Source: Plectrocnemia conspersa (taxonomy: Eukaryota > Arthropoda > Insecta > Trichoptera > Polycentropodidae). From it: a stretch of DNA of 64,000 nucleotides. Below the pieces are notes generated by a model, which was given only the letters and a program-made list of their open reading frames with translations, did not search any database and was not told where the DNA came from. Shown here piece after piece: positions 45,501 through 55,246 of the stretch. A program made the position numbers and the translations under genes. The stretch covers positions 186,001 through 250,000 of the forward strand of contig VTFK01000288.1 of assembly GCA_009617715.1 (NCBI GenBank). Direction: 5' to 3'. The number at the start of each line of letters is the position of its first letter. The first letter of the stretch is position 1.

Positions 45501-46560
45501 CTACAAAAAACATGTGTAAATATATCATACAGAGAATACTTTCATCCACATGTTTATCTTTAAATATAAACATAATGTATACAAGGGGTTGAGCGGTTAA
45601 TAAACTATTTGAATATAGCTCTTATTCCAATATCTATAGTATATATTATGTTATAAATAATAAATTATGTATTACATACAATTTTTTAGGATTCCGTCGT
45701 CAACATATTGTTGTCATCAGTTTAATAAAAGCTCCGATGTTACAAAATCGAAATTTCAAAAACTTAAGTACAAATATATAGAGAAACCTTATTTAAAAGA
45801 ACAAATTAAAGTTGCTACTTGAAAATTATTGTATGTTTTTAAATATATTTATATAATCAATACAAAAATGAACTGTATTTTTCTAAAATAAATTAATGTA
45901 TGTGTTTGTATTTTTCACCAAAAATTAGTTTGATACAATCCTGATGCTTATTTTTGTCAATTATAATCGAGATGATCTATGTATAAAATTGAAAAGACAA
46001 GTGCAGGATCACCGGATACTCAAAAGTGATAAATTACACTTTAATGGATGTAGACCATAATTATAGTCATAACAACATCCGAAATGCATAAAGATTAATT
46101 TATTTAGAGGGCGAAAAATATAAAATGATTAATAGTAGTAGAAAAAACTAATATTCATTTTAAATCTTAACCATAGAAATAGCTATCAAAATTATCACAT
46201 TAAACTGTGGCAACCGCTTGTAACGTTGATAAATACTACTTCTTGGAAACAGTGGAACAGTGGTTTCGGGGAAGCATATAAATTTTAGATGTAAGATGCC
46301 AGAAATCGGTAGTTTTCGCCGAGGCACGACATAATGTTGCATCATTGTGGGCCAATGCTCTCCGCCCCGGGGTTTGTCGAACCTTGACAGAATTATTTAT
46401 TTATTCTCGATGTATGGAAAATTATTTTAATAAAATTAATAATTAATATAATTCATAAGCTTGCTTCAGATCATATCGAAAGATACTTAGTTGATCAATA
46501 AATCTGTAGCAACGAATGTTTTTCCGTATTTGTCATGAAAAATCTCAGTATAGTAACATA
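42566..46560. other. Intergenic AT-rich region
   Basis: No gene was recognised. It contains the small element at 43985-44159, AT microsatellites (for example near 45140) and a GC-richer patch at 46200-46390 that could be a decayed transposon fragment. The rest holds nothing I can name. Confidence 0.5.
43985..44159. mobile_element. 175-bp MITE with TA target site
   Basis: The termini TAGGCTTACCAT and ATGGTAAGCCTA are perfect 12-bp inverted repeats that include a TA at each outer edge, as expected for elements of the Tc1/mariner type that duplicate TA. The interior is non-coding. The exact superfamily cannot be fixed from so short a sequence. Confidence 0.6.
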
Positions 46561-46562
46561 TA

Positions 46563-46604
46563 GATGTCATCTACGCTGATTTTGAAAAGGCTTTTGATAA
46601 TGTT
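46563..46604 (+). pseudogene. LINE reverse-transcriptase fragment
   Basis: Fourteen codons read DVIYADFEKAFDNV, matching the conserved YxDFxKAFDxV motif that carries the first catalytic Asp of non-LTR retrotransposon reverse transcriptases. The flanking frame soon decays, so this is a remnant. It could belong to the same insertion as the LINE C-terminal fragment at 48593-49025, but the intervening sequence is not a continuous LINE. Confidence 0.55.
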
Positions 46605-46761
46605 TGTAATGCTTTCATTCTTACAAAATGGATTTTGCTATTCGTCATTCGTCATTCGTTAATAGATTATCATTCATTCCATGACATATTCTAGAGCAAA
46701 AACAGCGCTCAAATTTGATTATAAAATGGATGACAATGTGCTTCATTGCAAAGAAGTAGCA

Positions 46762-46859
46762 AAAGAACTACAGATTCTATCAGCATATAGAAAACATATG
46801 CAATTCCGATTTGGGTGTAAAGAGAACTACAGATTTTATCAGTATATAGAAAACATATG
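46762..46859. repeat. 58-bp tandem duplication
   Basis: GAACTACAGATTYTATCAGY followed by ATATAGAAAACATATG occurs at 46762-46800 and again at 46820-46859 with three differences. An open frame runs through both copies but shows no recognisable domain. Confidence 0.6.
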
Positions 46860-47483
46860 TAGTAAAACCTTTTAGGATGTGGAGTTTTATCTTGCAATAC
46901 ACGTAGCAATTGAGAAACTCAATTGCTATATGTATTGTGTAATCATCTAGTGCAGTGTTTTTCAAACTGGAGTCTGTGGTACCCTAGGGAAGCGGTTTCA
47001 GGGTGAACGCAAATGGATCACTTTGTTAAAATTCATAAAATTGTATGAAATTGAGGAAAAAATATTTGTAAATTAGCTGATTTACATATTTTTTGATAAC
47101 TGAAATTGTGTTTTTGTCATTAGTGAACTTTTTCAATTTCGAATTTCTTCTTTTTTTATTCCCTTTATTGTTTTTTTATCGTTATCAACTCCAAATCTCA
47201 GATTTAAGTTTTATGGAGAACTGGGAATAAAATTCAAGTAGATCGTAAAGAACATTTTTCAGAACATTAGTTTTTGGAGTTGTATTTCGACGATGAAATA
47301 ATTGATTATACATATCAATAAAAACAAAAAGCTGAGTAAAAATATGTTTCATTATCTACCCAACCTTCTACTTTGCGTTCTTCGAAAACGCCTGAAACTC
47401 GTTTCTATTCAGAGTTTAGGGTATTTTCAGTTTTGCAAATTTTACAAAGCATAAATAAAAAACTTCTGATATAAGTGTTGATC

Positions 47484-47823
47484 AAAGTATACTCAAACCG
47501 AATTTTAATCAATAGGAGTTCGCAAAAACAGCTATCACTTCTCAGAAGTCAAAAATTCATCTCAAAAGCAATAAAATCGCATAGGCGCCGTTGCAATAGA
47601 AACGCTGCAACGGCAACGTCACGATTTTATTGCTTTTGACATAGATTTTTGACTTCTGAGAAGGGATAATTGTTTTTGCGCACTCCTATTGATCAAAATT
47701 CGATTTAGATATACTTCATTCGTTCTCACTTATTGTTATAAAAAGTCTTATAATGTTAAAGAATGCTAGATAGATACCAAGGCATTTCCACTGTGATGGC
47801 ACGATTTTAATGCTCTTGATGTC
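47484..47823. mobile_element. Long palindromic element (family A, copy 1)
   Basis: Arms of nearly 100 bp (47484-47580 and 47622-47719) are inverted copies. They share AATAGGAGT, CGCAAAAACA, CTTCTCAGAAGTCAAAAAT and CAAAAGCAATAAAATCG. The loop contains a smaller hairpin, CCGTTGCA with TGCAACGG. Beyond the right arm, 47720-47823 continues with sequence that also occurs in copy 2 at 55041-55246, including GCACGATTTTAATGCTCTTGA. It is non-coding and resembles a fold-back MITE. Confidence 0.7.
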
Positions 47824-48592
47824 GATTCTAAGCTGAAATGTTATTGCTATGAATCGAATGAAAAATCTGAAATGATGTCCCTGACCTATTGTATCATATA
47901 CGGTACAGTACATTTTTTTTATGATATATCTACTCAAGTTGTATGGCAATGATTTATCTTCACGTCAAGTGTAAAGAATAAACAAAACTATAAAAAAAGT
48001 TCAGTGCTCTAAAATTTGTCAGAAAATGAATACAAGCACAACTAAAACTCAAAAAGGTTAAAAAAAATAATTGTTTCGTAATTATCTATTATATTTTGGA
48101 AGTAACTTATAAATAAGTCTTATGGTCATGATGCTAGTTCAATATTATCAATATTTTTTAGATATTTATGTACTTTTTTCAGTTTGAAATATGGTGTACC
48201 TTATTTGGTACAGTAGGACAATATCAATACAAAATTTGTGGAAAACTCACCGTTTTTTTGGAAATAATTTGATCGTTAGGCTTTATCAAGAGACAGATTT
48301 TTAACGACTTAAATTCAAATTTGCATTGTGCTGGTAATTTACATTTAGATAAATCCGTTAAATTTTAAATAGTTCGCTTACTTGAATGTCAGATACTCTG
48401 AATTAAGTGCATTGATATGGCAGTGCAAAATGCTTGATTGCTTATCAGAGATAATGGTGGGACAATGGATCTGTTGACTTTCAGAAGATGTATTGCAACA
48501 GCTATTATAAAACAAATAAGATTCGTAATAAGACGGGACCAAGCAGACCATCTTCACTGATGACTGAGGCAAGATAGAATGGTAAAGATCAC

Positions 48593-49025
48593 TTGATTAC
48601 AAAAATATTATATATGCTAAATAAATTAGATAAAGCAATGTTGCAAAAATTACAAAATAGGCCAATGAGAGTAGTTTTAAATAAAAATATATTTACTAGT
48701 TATAGAAGTATGATTGATAAATTCGAATGGTTGGATACTCAAGAAATATTGATTGTTTGTTTTAGTATTTATATATAAATTAGAAAATAATATGTTACAA
48801 GAGTATTTTAACAAGTATTTAATAAGAAATAAAGAAGTACATAGATTTAATGCTAAAAATAGAGACAATTTAAAGATAGATAGGTTTAAGAGAACAAGTG
48901 CGGCCAGGGTAATATTGTATAGAGCTGTGAATTTGTATTATAATATTCCTTGGACAATCTACAAAAATAAAAATGTAGTGGGTTTCCTCAATGGTATAAA
49001 GAAACATATATGCATTAAGATATAG
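48593..49025 (+). pseudogene. LINE ORF2 C-terminal fragment, frameshifted
   Basis: Two overlapping frames (48593-48778 and 48753-49025) together show the pattern found after the reverse transcriptase of insect non-LTR retrotransposons. The first has LQKLQNRPMRVVLNKN, then TSYRSMIDKFEWLDTQEI; the second has FVLVFIYKLENNMLQEYF and, later, ARVILYRAVNLYYNIP. The frame changes around 48753-48778, so the copy is dead. The LINE clade cannot be fixed, but the motif set resembles Jockey/CR1-like elements. Confidence 0.6.
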
Positions 49026-49523
49026 TATATTATAATATTAAAGGTTTTATATGTATGTTTGGTGTATAATTAAGTGTAATTAACTAAATAATAATAAATA
49101 ATAACAAGTAATCAAACAAGTTGTAGGCATTGCCATAAACAGTGACCTGCCAGATGCATAAAATGCAATATTGGACTACATGTTAAGTGTTTCTTGGATT
49201 ATCATACTAAAAAATAATGTTAAATAACGAATCGTAGAAAGTGTATGCAAAATTGTAAGTGTAATGTGTTATTTTATTGTATGGTAATAATTTAAAATAA
49301 AGTGAAAATGAAATGTCATACATTGCCCTTTGAGCGATCAGCTGAACCATATGTGGTACAGCTGATTCTATGAAACTCAGCATAATTTAATTTTTTCATA
49401 TTTTTTAGATGACATTTGGATCTTTTTAATTGCATTATTATTATTAAAAAATAATTTCAGGTCTAAGTGGGTTAATTGTAATTAATTTTAATTTTACTTT
49501 TAAAATTAATTAAAAAAAATAAT

Positions 49524-49559
49524 TAATGGCTCACAGACCCTTTGGTCTGCGAGCCATTA
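49524..49559. repeat. Hairpin near the right end of the hAT-like element
   Basis: TAATGGCTCACAGACC and GGTCTGCGAGCCATTA pair at 15 of 16 positions around a CTTT loop. Subterminal palindromes are common in hAT elements and may bind transposase, which fits its position about 40 bp inside the proposed right terminus. Confidence 0.55.
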
Positions 49560-49606
49560 TTTTTTAAAGAGACCGCTATGCATGTTTTTGAAACAATGAT
49601 CTAGTG

Positions 49607-50017
49607 CAGGGGTCGTTAACTTTTTAACCTTCTGTCGGATAGTATTGATTTGTTCTCATCCAGGTATTCGCAGTTGGTGGACTCATTTTAATGAATTTAA
49701 GTTCTTAAAAACTAAACAAATATGACATTGATCTAATTAAGACTCGTGAATTACAATTTTTGTATTGAACTGTTTTCAAATTTTTTGAGAGCAGGGCTTT
49801 CTTAGATCATATATTTAAAAAAAATCCAATTTGAATAATTCAGTCTGACTTCATTCAAACTTTCTTCCTAAACTCAATTTAACTAATGTAACATTGGAGG
49901 TTTTATCAAATCTACGACAACTTGTTTACATCACAAAATGAAATAAGCAAAAAACAATAACATGAAAAATTACGTTGGAATAAATTAAAATTTCATTTCA
50001 AATCAAATTTACAGTAC
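49607..50017. other. Region downstream of UBE2G2 (its 3' side)
   Basis: No coding feature was recognised. It begins CAGGGGTCGTTAACTTTTTAACC, which resembles one end of a second hAT element, but no partner end was found. No clear AATAAA for the minus-strand gene was seen (TTTATT on the + strand); TTTAAT near 49685, the complement of ATTAAA, is a possible weak signal. Confidence 0.4.
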
Positions 50018-50524
50018 TTAGTCTATAGGTAGTCCGAGCGTTTTTCTAACAGTGGCTTGAGCTCTTTTATTAAATTGATCCCTGTCTTCGCGCCACATTT
50101 TAGCAGCGTCGACGTTAGCGCTGCTCTCGTCGTTTGGTTCGGCAAGCATACTTACAACAGACAGCAGAATCTTTTCGATACTTTGAACAGGAGACCAGCG
50201 TTCTTCGCTGCTCTCGTAGCCGAGTGGATCGTCTCCGGGAGCATGAAGAATAGAGATGCATACCCTGCCATCGGAGTATATATTCGGATGAAACATATCG
50301 CACAAGAATTGCATTTTAGGTGGACTTAGTGGATAATCAGACGGAAGGGTAATTTTTGCAGGGAAGACTCCTCCTTCGAAACAAGTATCGTCTGGACCAG
50401 TAATTAGGGCCTCCCATTCGAAAAAGTTTTCTTCGTTAGTCGGACCAGCTAATATTCCATCGGGAGGATTCAGAGTCAGCTCTTTATATTCGGCCATCAA
50501 GCGTCTCAATGCGGTACCAGCCAT
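50018..50524 (-). CDS. UBE2G2: Ubiquitin-conjugating enzyme E2 G2 (Ubc7)
   Basis: An intact single-exon frame encodes 168 residues that align without gaps over most of their length with animal UBE2G2 (165 residues in human). It transfers ubiquitin from E1 to substrates with ER membrane RING E3 ligases in ER-associated degradation. Visible features are MAGTALRRLMAEYKEL at the N-terminus, the HPN motif (79-81), the catalytic Cys in GRVCISIL (Cys89), the acidic loop HAPGDDPLGYESSEERW (94-110) that marks the G1/G2 class, and LSVVSMLAEPNDES. The start is the ATG matching the family N-terminus; the tail ends LGLPID, slightly longer than human. There is no sign of frameshift or missing residues. The lack of introns is notable: either intron loss or an old functional retrocopy. 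Confidence 0.95.
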   Translation of the reverse strand: MAGTALRRLMAEYKELTLNPPDGILAGPTNEENFFEWEALITGPDDTCFEGGVFPAKITLPSDYPLSPPKMQFLCDMFHPNIYSDGRVCISILHAPGDDPLGYESSEERWSPVQSIEKILLSVVSMLAEPNDESSANVDAAKMWREDRDQFNKRAQATVRKTLGLPID

Positions 50525-53325
50525 TTTGTCCTGGGATGATGACTGCTACTGGAATACCAATATTCATATATCAAACAACGTTTTACTTAAATATAACTAT
50601 ACAGGCTTTGTAACAATCGATATATTGAACAATACGATGCAATATTTACGACAATTCAGTAACGATGTGACGTATAACATTGCTACCATAAAATCCATAT
50701 TGGAAAAGTATGCCATGATCAATATATGCGTTTGGGTGGATTTGTATGTTAAAATGTACGTAATATATGTATGTGATCTGATATATAATTAAACTTTTAG
50801 CAAACGTTTCTTACTTGATGGCTTTTTGTTGAAATTTGGTGGCGCACGTCAAACAAAATCAATTACGGACTATGGAAGGGGTCAGTGCTGCCACATGTAA
50901 AATTGAAATTGAGCTACGAAAATAGCAAGTATAAAAATAACACATTATTATTCTTAATTATTCACTTAGTGTTATAATAATTTGCATAACAAATAACATT
51001 ACTTATTGATATCGGTGCCACACTGAAAAACTGAAGGATATAAACATTTGTTTTGCTTTTGGCCTTAACATCGTCGAAAACACTGAGTAGCACACCATGA
51101 CACTAAAAACCGGTTAGTGGCGATTTTTAACCGATTTTTTGGGGAAACTCATGGACATGGTGATAGTTTTAAATTTTAAAACGTATTTATGTAACAAAAC
51201 GTTGCTGGCCACTTTCGTAGACGTTAGGGCCAACAGCAGAGCAAATATTCATAAGCATTGGTTTCTAAATGTGGCGCCACTATCCTTAACAAGTACATAA
51301 ATAAAATTGTCTATAAATTAAAATATAGCAATATTTTAAAAGAGAAGTGATTTAATTTTAATAATAATATTATTATTTATTACTGTCATCTGTTGACTCA
51401 TATAAAAATTAGTTTAATAAATCTGTAATTTAATTTTATAATATTTCAATAGATGGCAATATAAAATAAAATATTTTTTAGAAAATTTTTGATTTATAAA
51501 TTAAGAAAAGTATTTGCCTTATAAGATATTATTAAACAATTATTTAGTTATTTAACATTAATACAAAGAGACATTATCCAATTAACTAAAACTTTCATCA
51601 ACAGATGGCCTGAATAGTCCATTATTTTCTAAATCTAATAATATTAGTTGCAAATAAAAATATGTTTTTTTGTACATTTTGATAAAAAAAATGCTATTGC
51701 AGAGCCGCAATTAAAAGAAAAAAATATAGCTACATCTTAAAACCACTCTCAGCCAAAATGTTCTATACGAGCAAATCACATATGTATGTAGCAAACACGT
51801 GGTTTTGATGGATGTTGATTCTTGGTACACACGTGCTTGAAAAGGTCTATGAATTATGTTTAGGTTATAATACTTCAAATCTATCAATTAAACTCTCGTG
51901 AACAATGTGACTGCTTGGCTAGATGAAATATAACGATTGAAGTGAAAGTGACCACTTCTATGGACTTGTCGTCTGTGTTAATAGGGCGTAAGCTCCGCTA
52001 GTTGTGAGTTCATACTAAACTTTTGTGTATTTTCAAGTCGAAAACGATGTATAATAGCGGTCTAAGTAGAAGTTTTTTTGGCTATCGTTCTGACTAATAC
52101 TAATAAGCTCGATTCTAGCAGGTGCCTCTCCTAATAATAATATGTGTGCGTGAATGAATTTCAAGAAAAGTACGGAAAATTCATGACTCTTAGAACGATT
52201 GTCTCGATTTAACATAATATCATTTTTGGGTTTGTTATTTTTCTGGCATTTAAGACGCGTATTTTCTGATATTATTATTGGAACTTTAGTACAGGTATAG
52301 CCTTATTGTAGTATTTAAAAAAAATAGACACTCTGGTAAAGTATAATACTTTTGTACAAAATTAACCTAATGTTTAAATTTCTTATCTATATAATAATCA
52401 CAACTTTGACAAATCGTTCAAGACATCTTTGACAAATCGCTGCCAGGATATTTAAGAACCAATCGCGGTATTGTTGTATCCAATAATACACACTTAAAAT
52501 GTGATTATTGGGTTCGAAAGACAATGACATTTGATGTGAGGCCAAAAAGGATTGTGTCTGGCATGTTTTGATTCTTGCAAGGGCTTAAATATTTATGGTT
52601 GCGATAATGAGTGATTCATTAATAATTTCATTTGAAAATTTGTGGTTATTAAGCAATATTAGGTGCTCAGCACGCTTTATATATTTTGTTGTATGGCATC
52701 GTTGTTTATAGCCATTTATTATTATTTGCGTGATGTCTAAATTTATCATGAACGACAACGATCTTGTCTTCAAGATTTGTATTTCATTGTTAAAAGAAAT
52801 CAGTCGTTTCTGTGATCTCTAAATTAATTATCAAAACTTTCCACAGTTGTAATCTCTGTTTAATTTTTTTGTAAATGGCAATTCAAATGATATTCATATT
52901 GTTTTAATGTATAAAACACGTGGCTATTGTAGATTACCATTTTATCTTTGAAATCTAGATACATTATGAAATTGTTAGAGAATAAAAAATAAAAATAATT
53001 TTAATAACCATCGTTGTAGATCGAAACGAAACCATTAAAAACATCCACTTATAGGAAAACGACCGTTCGGTGATTGTATCTCGTTATATTTTGAAATGCA
53101 CGGTTCACTTCAAAAGTAAATGTTGAGTGCATTTTTAATGCCAAACTGCAACATTAAAAGCATACTGCTGTCATATATATCAGCGGGGGGTATAATTTAT
53201 TATCGTTATTTGCATGGCGGTGACATAATGCGGCTGGGAGCCCAAAGCACTGTCTGCCACTTGATTTGTGGAGACAACATTCCTTTCAACTTTTTTTATA
53301 CATTTATTTTAATAACAAAGTCATA
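50525..53325. other. UBE2G2 upstream region and intergenic DNA
   Basis: The UBE2G2 promoter should lie just right of 50524 on the minus strand; no TATA box is evident. The stretch around 50810-50900 is GC-richer and may be part of it. No other gene was recognised; short open frames at 50526-50792, 52033-52215 and 53120-53332 lack family features. The patch at 53150-53290 is GC-richer than its surroundings and unexplained. Confidence 0.4.
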
Positions 53326-53362
53326 TTGTTAAAGGCTTCGGCGCGCATATTTCAAAAATGCG
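53326..53362. repeat. 37-bp dispersed repeat, copy 1
   Basis: This 37-bp segment containing AGGCTTCGGCGCGCATATTT is identical to 54774-54810. Identity amid diverged DNA suggests a recently active or conserved repeat. The surroundings of the two copies are not obviously alike. Confidence 0.75.
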
Positions 53363-54639
53363 ATTGAAGCTTGCTGTAAAAATAAATAAAATAAGAAGGA
53401 AAACATAGTACATCTATCTCCTTTTGTGCGTGGAAATATAAATATGCACTCGCGTAAAGAAAACGTAGACCTAAGGGAAACCTTATATAGCACGGAAAAC
53501 ATTGAATCCTTTTATTTCGATTGAAAAGATCAGGGAATTGCTTTTTTTCATACTAAATTTAATACATTTGCCAAACAAATATTATTCCGCTCTCTTTTCT
53601 CCATTCATTCCGTTTTGTCTGTTCCGTTCGTGCACCCCTTTTTTGTTCCCGGCTCGTTTTCGATGTTTTATTTTATTTTTATAATACGTCGAATTGAACG
53701 AGTGCCGAAACGTATATATAATCAATCTAGAAAGATGAAATATAACAGTATACTACACACACTTATATTTACATACATATAAACAAATACAATTATCTAT
53801 CAGGATACTTTTTAAAAAATATAAAAAAACTGAAAGCTATTAAAAAAATATTTTTTAATATCAGTTACGATTTTTAAATATACAAATATCATAAAACCGT
53901 TATATTGGGTTGCAAAAAACTACAGTATATGTTAACGCACTTCACAGCAAATATCAGCTTTTAGAAAAAATTAAACCAATTACACAAAAAAATATTCATA
54001 GATATGGTTTTCTACAAAACATCGTATAGAATAAAATCAAAGCATTTGCGAGATGGATATCTGCTTTGCAACAAATTTACACAGTTAATCTTTCTATTGT
54101 ATAAACCTTTAACATTGCTGTTAAATTTCAGCGAGATTTAAAAATCGTTTCGGACAGTATCAAGATATTTACAAGGATTTGAAAAAAATAACAGATTATT
54201 TTATATGGGGTAAGACCAGAAGAATTCTGACAACAATAATTTAAAACCAATTCTAAGGAAACAACAGGTTAGATTAGAATACAACAGCAGCGAATAGGAA
54301 TATTAAAAATTTTATTCCGTTTTAAGTTATGTGCATATTATAAAAAAATATTAAGTAATATTTTCGAGTACATATTGCCATGGTAAAATAGTAATTTTAA
54401 GGTTTTCTAACCCTAAGAGGTGTGATTTTGTAGCCAAAAAAACGCCGTTGAAAGCTGGCAATAATTTATTAGTAAAAATTACATATATTGCGACAAACTG
54501 TGACAGGCGAGATCGTTATTCTCCGAGCGGTGGTGGAAAAGCTGTCGGTGGGATGATGTCAGTGGAGGGTCCCCAGAGGTTTTGTAGTTGTGGCAGAGAC
54601 AGTATAGTGAAGGTCAATTTCTCTCTGCTGTAGTGATAG

Positions 54640-54850
54640 TCGGGTGAAGTACCTCTCTGGCCGTGTCTTCATGTCTGTCCTCTCCTCAACGGAGACCAGC
54701 CTTAAGTATTAAGGGCTACAAAGCTATTTGACCGATTCGCAACAAAGAAATATTCTTTCAAAGTATATGCATTTTGTTAAAGGCTTCGGCGCGCATATTT
54801 CAAAAATGCGGAGAATAATTGCGTATTATTTATGTGAAAACCTTTTTTTC
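54640..54850. repeat. Repeat-family fragment (family B), with copy 2 of the 37-bp repeat
   Basis: This contains TTAAGTATTAAGGGCTACAAAG, then GACCGATTCGCAACAAAGAA, the 37-bp repeat at 54774-54810 and GCGTATTATTTATGTG. The first, second and last words recur in the same order in family B at 62640-62950. It is probably the 3' part of a retrotransposon; no coding motif confirms this. Confidence 0.55.
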
Positions 54851-55040
54851 TAGAAGTAACAAGGGCTTTTGTGTGGTTTTATCTTTATATTGTATTGCCT
54901 AATTCATCCTTTTTATCATCCTCGGTTACGGTAATTACTGCGCGTGTTTCAAGAATAAGAATCCCTACATAATTAATAATATTTTTACCACAATGACATT
55001 TTATGTGTTCGCTTTACGCAATTTTTTGTAAGCTATCCCC

Positions 55041-55246
55041 ACGTCAAAAGCAATAAAATCGTGCCGTCGCAGTGTAAACGTTCGGTTATCTAGCGTTCAT
55101 ATTAAAAAAAATATAACAATATTACGACTTACAATAAGTGAGAATCGAATATAGCATATCTAAACCAAATTTTGACCAATAGGAGGGCGCAAAAAACAAT
55201 TATCATTTCTCAGAAATCAAAAACTCACGTCAAAAGCAATAAAATT
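55041..55246. mobile_element. Family A element, copy 2
   Basis: ACGTCAAAAGCAATAAAAT is present at both edges in the same orientation (55041-55059 and 55227-55245). Between them, CAATAAGTGAGAATCGAAT, a TCTAAACC word, AATAGGAGGGCGC and TTTCTCAGAAATCAAAAA match, in order, the inverted copy of 47622-47823. So copy 2 is half of the palindrome seen in copy 1. Confidence 0.6.

Larger units (their letters stand above)
46953..49598. mobile_element. Probable 2.6-kb hAT-family insertion, nested with other repeats
   Basis: The octamer ATCTAGTG occurs exactly at 46945-46952 and 49599-49606. It fits the hAT target preference for a TCTAG-like centre. Just inside, the left end reads CAGTGTTTTTCAAACT and the inward right end reads CATTGTTTCAAAAACA: about 11 of 16 agree, and CAGTGTTTTTCAAACT resembles known hAT termini. 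Both ends share an AGCGGTYTC word farther in. No intact transposase was recognised. A palindromic element (47484-47823) and a LINE fragment (48593-49025) lie inside, so it is probably a composite of nested insertions. Confidence 0.5.

Noticed and set aside
49607..49640. Left end of a second hAT element (CAGGGGTCGTTAAC)
   Set aside because: No matching right end or separate 8-bp target duplication could be found before the UBE2G2 gene; kept only as a remark.
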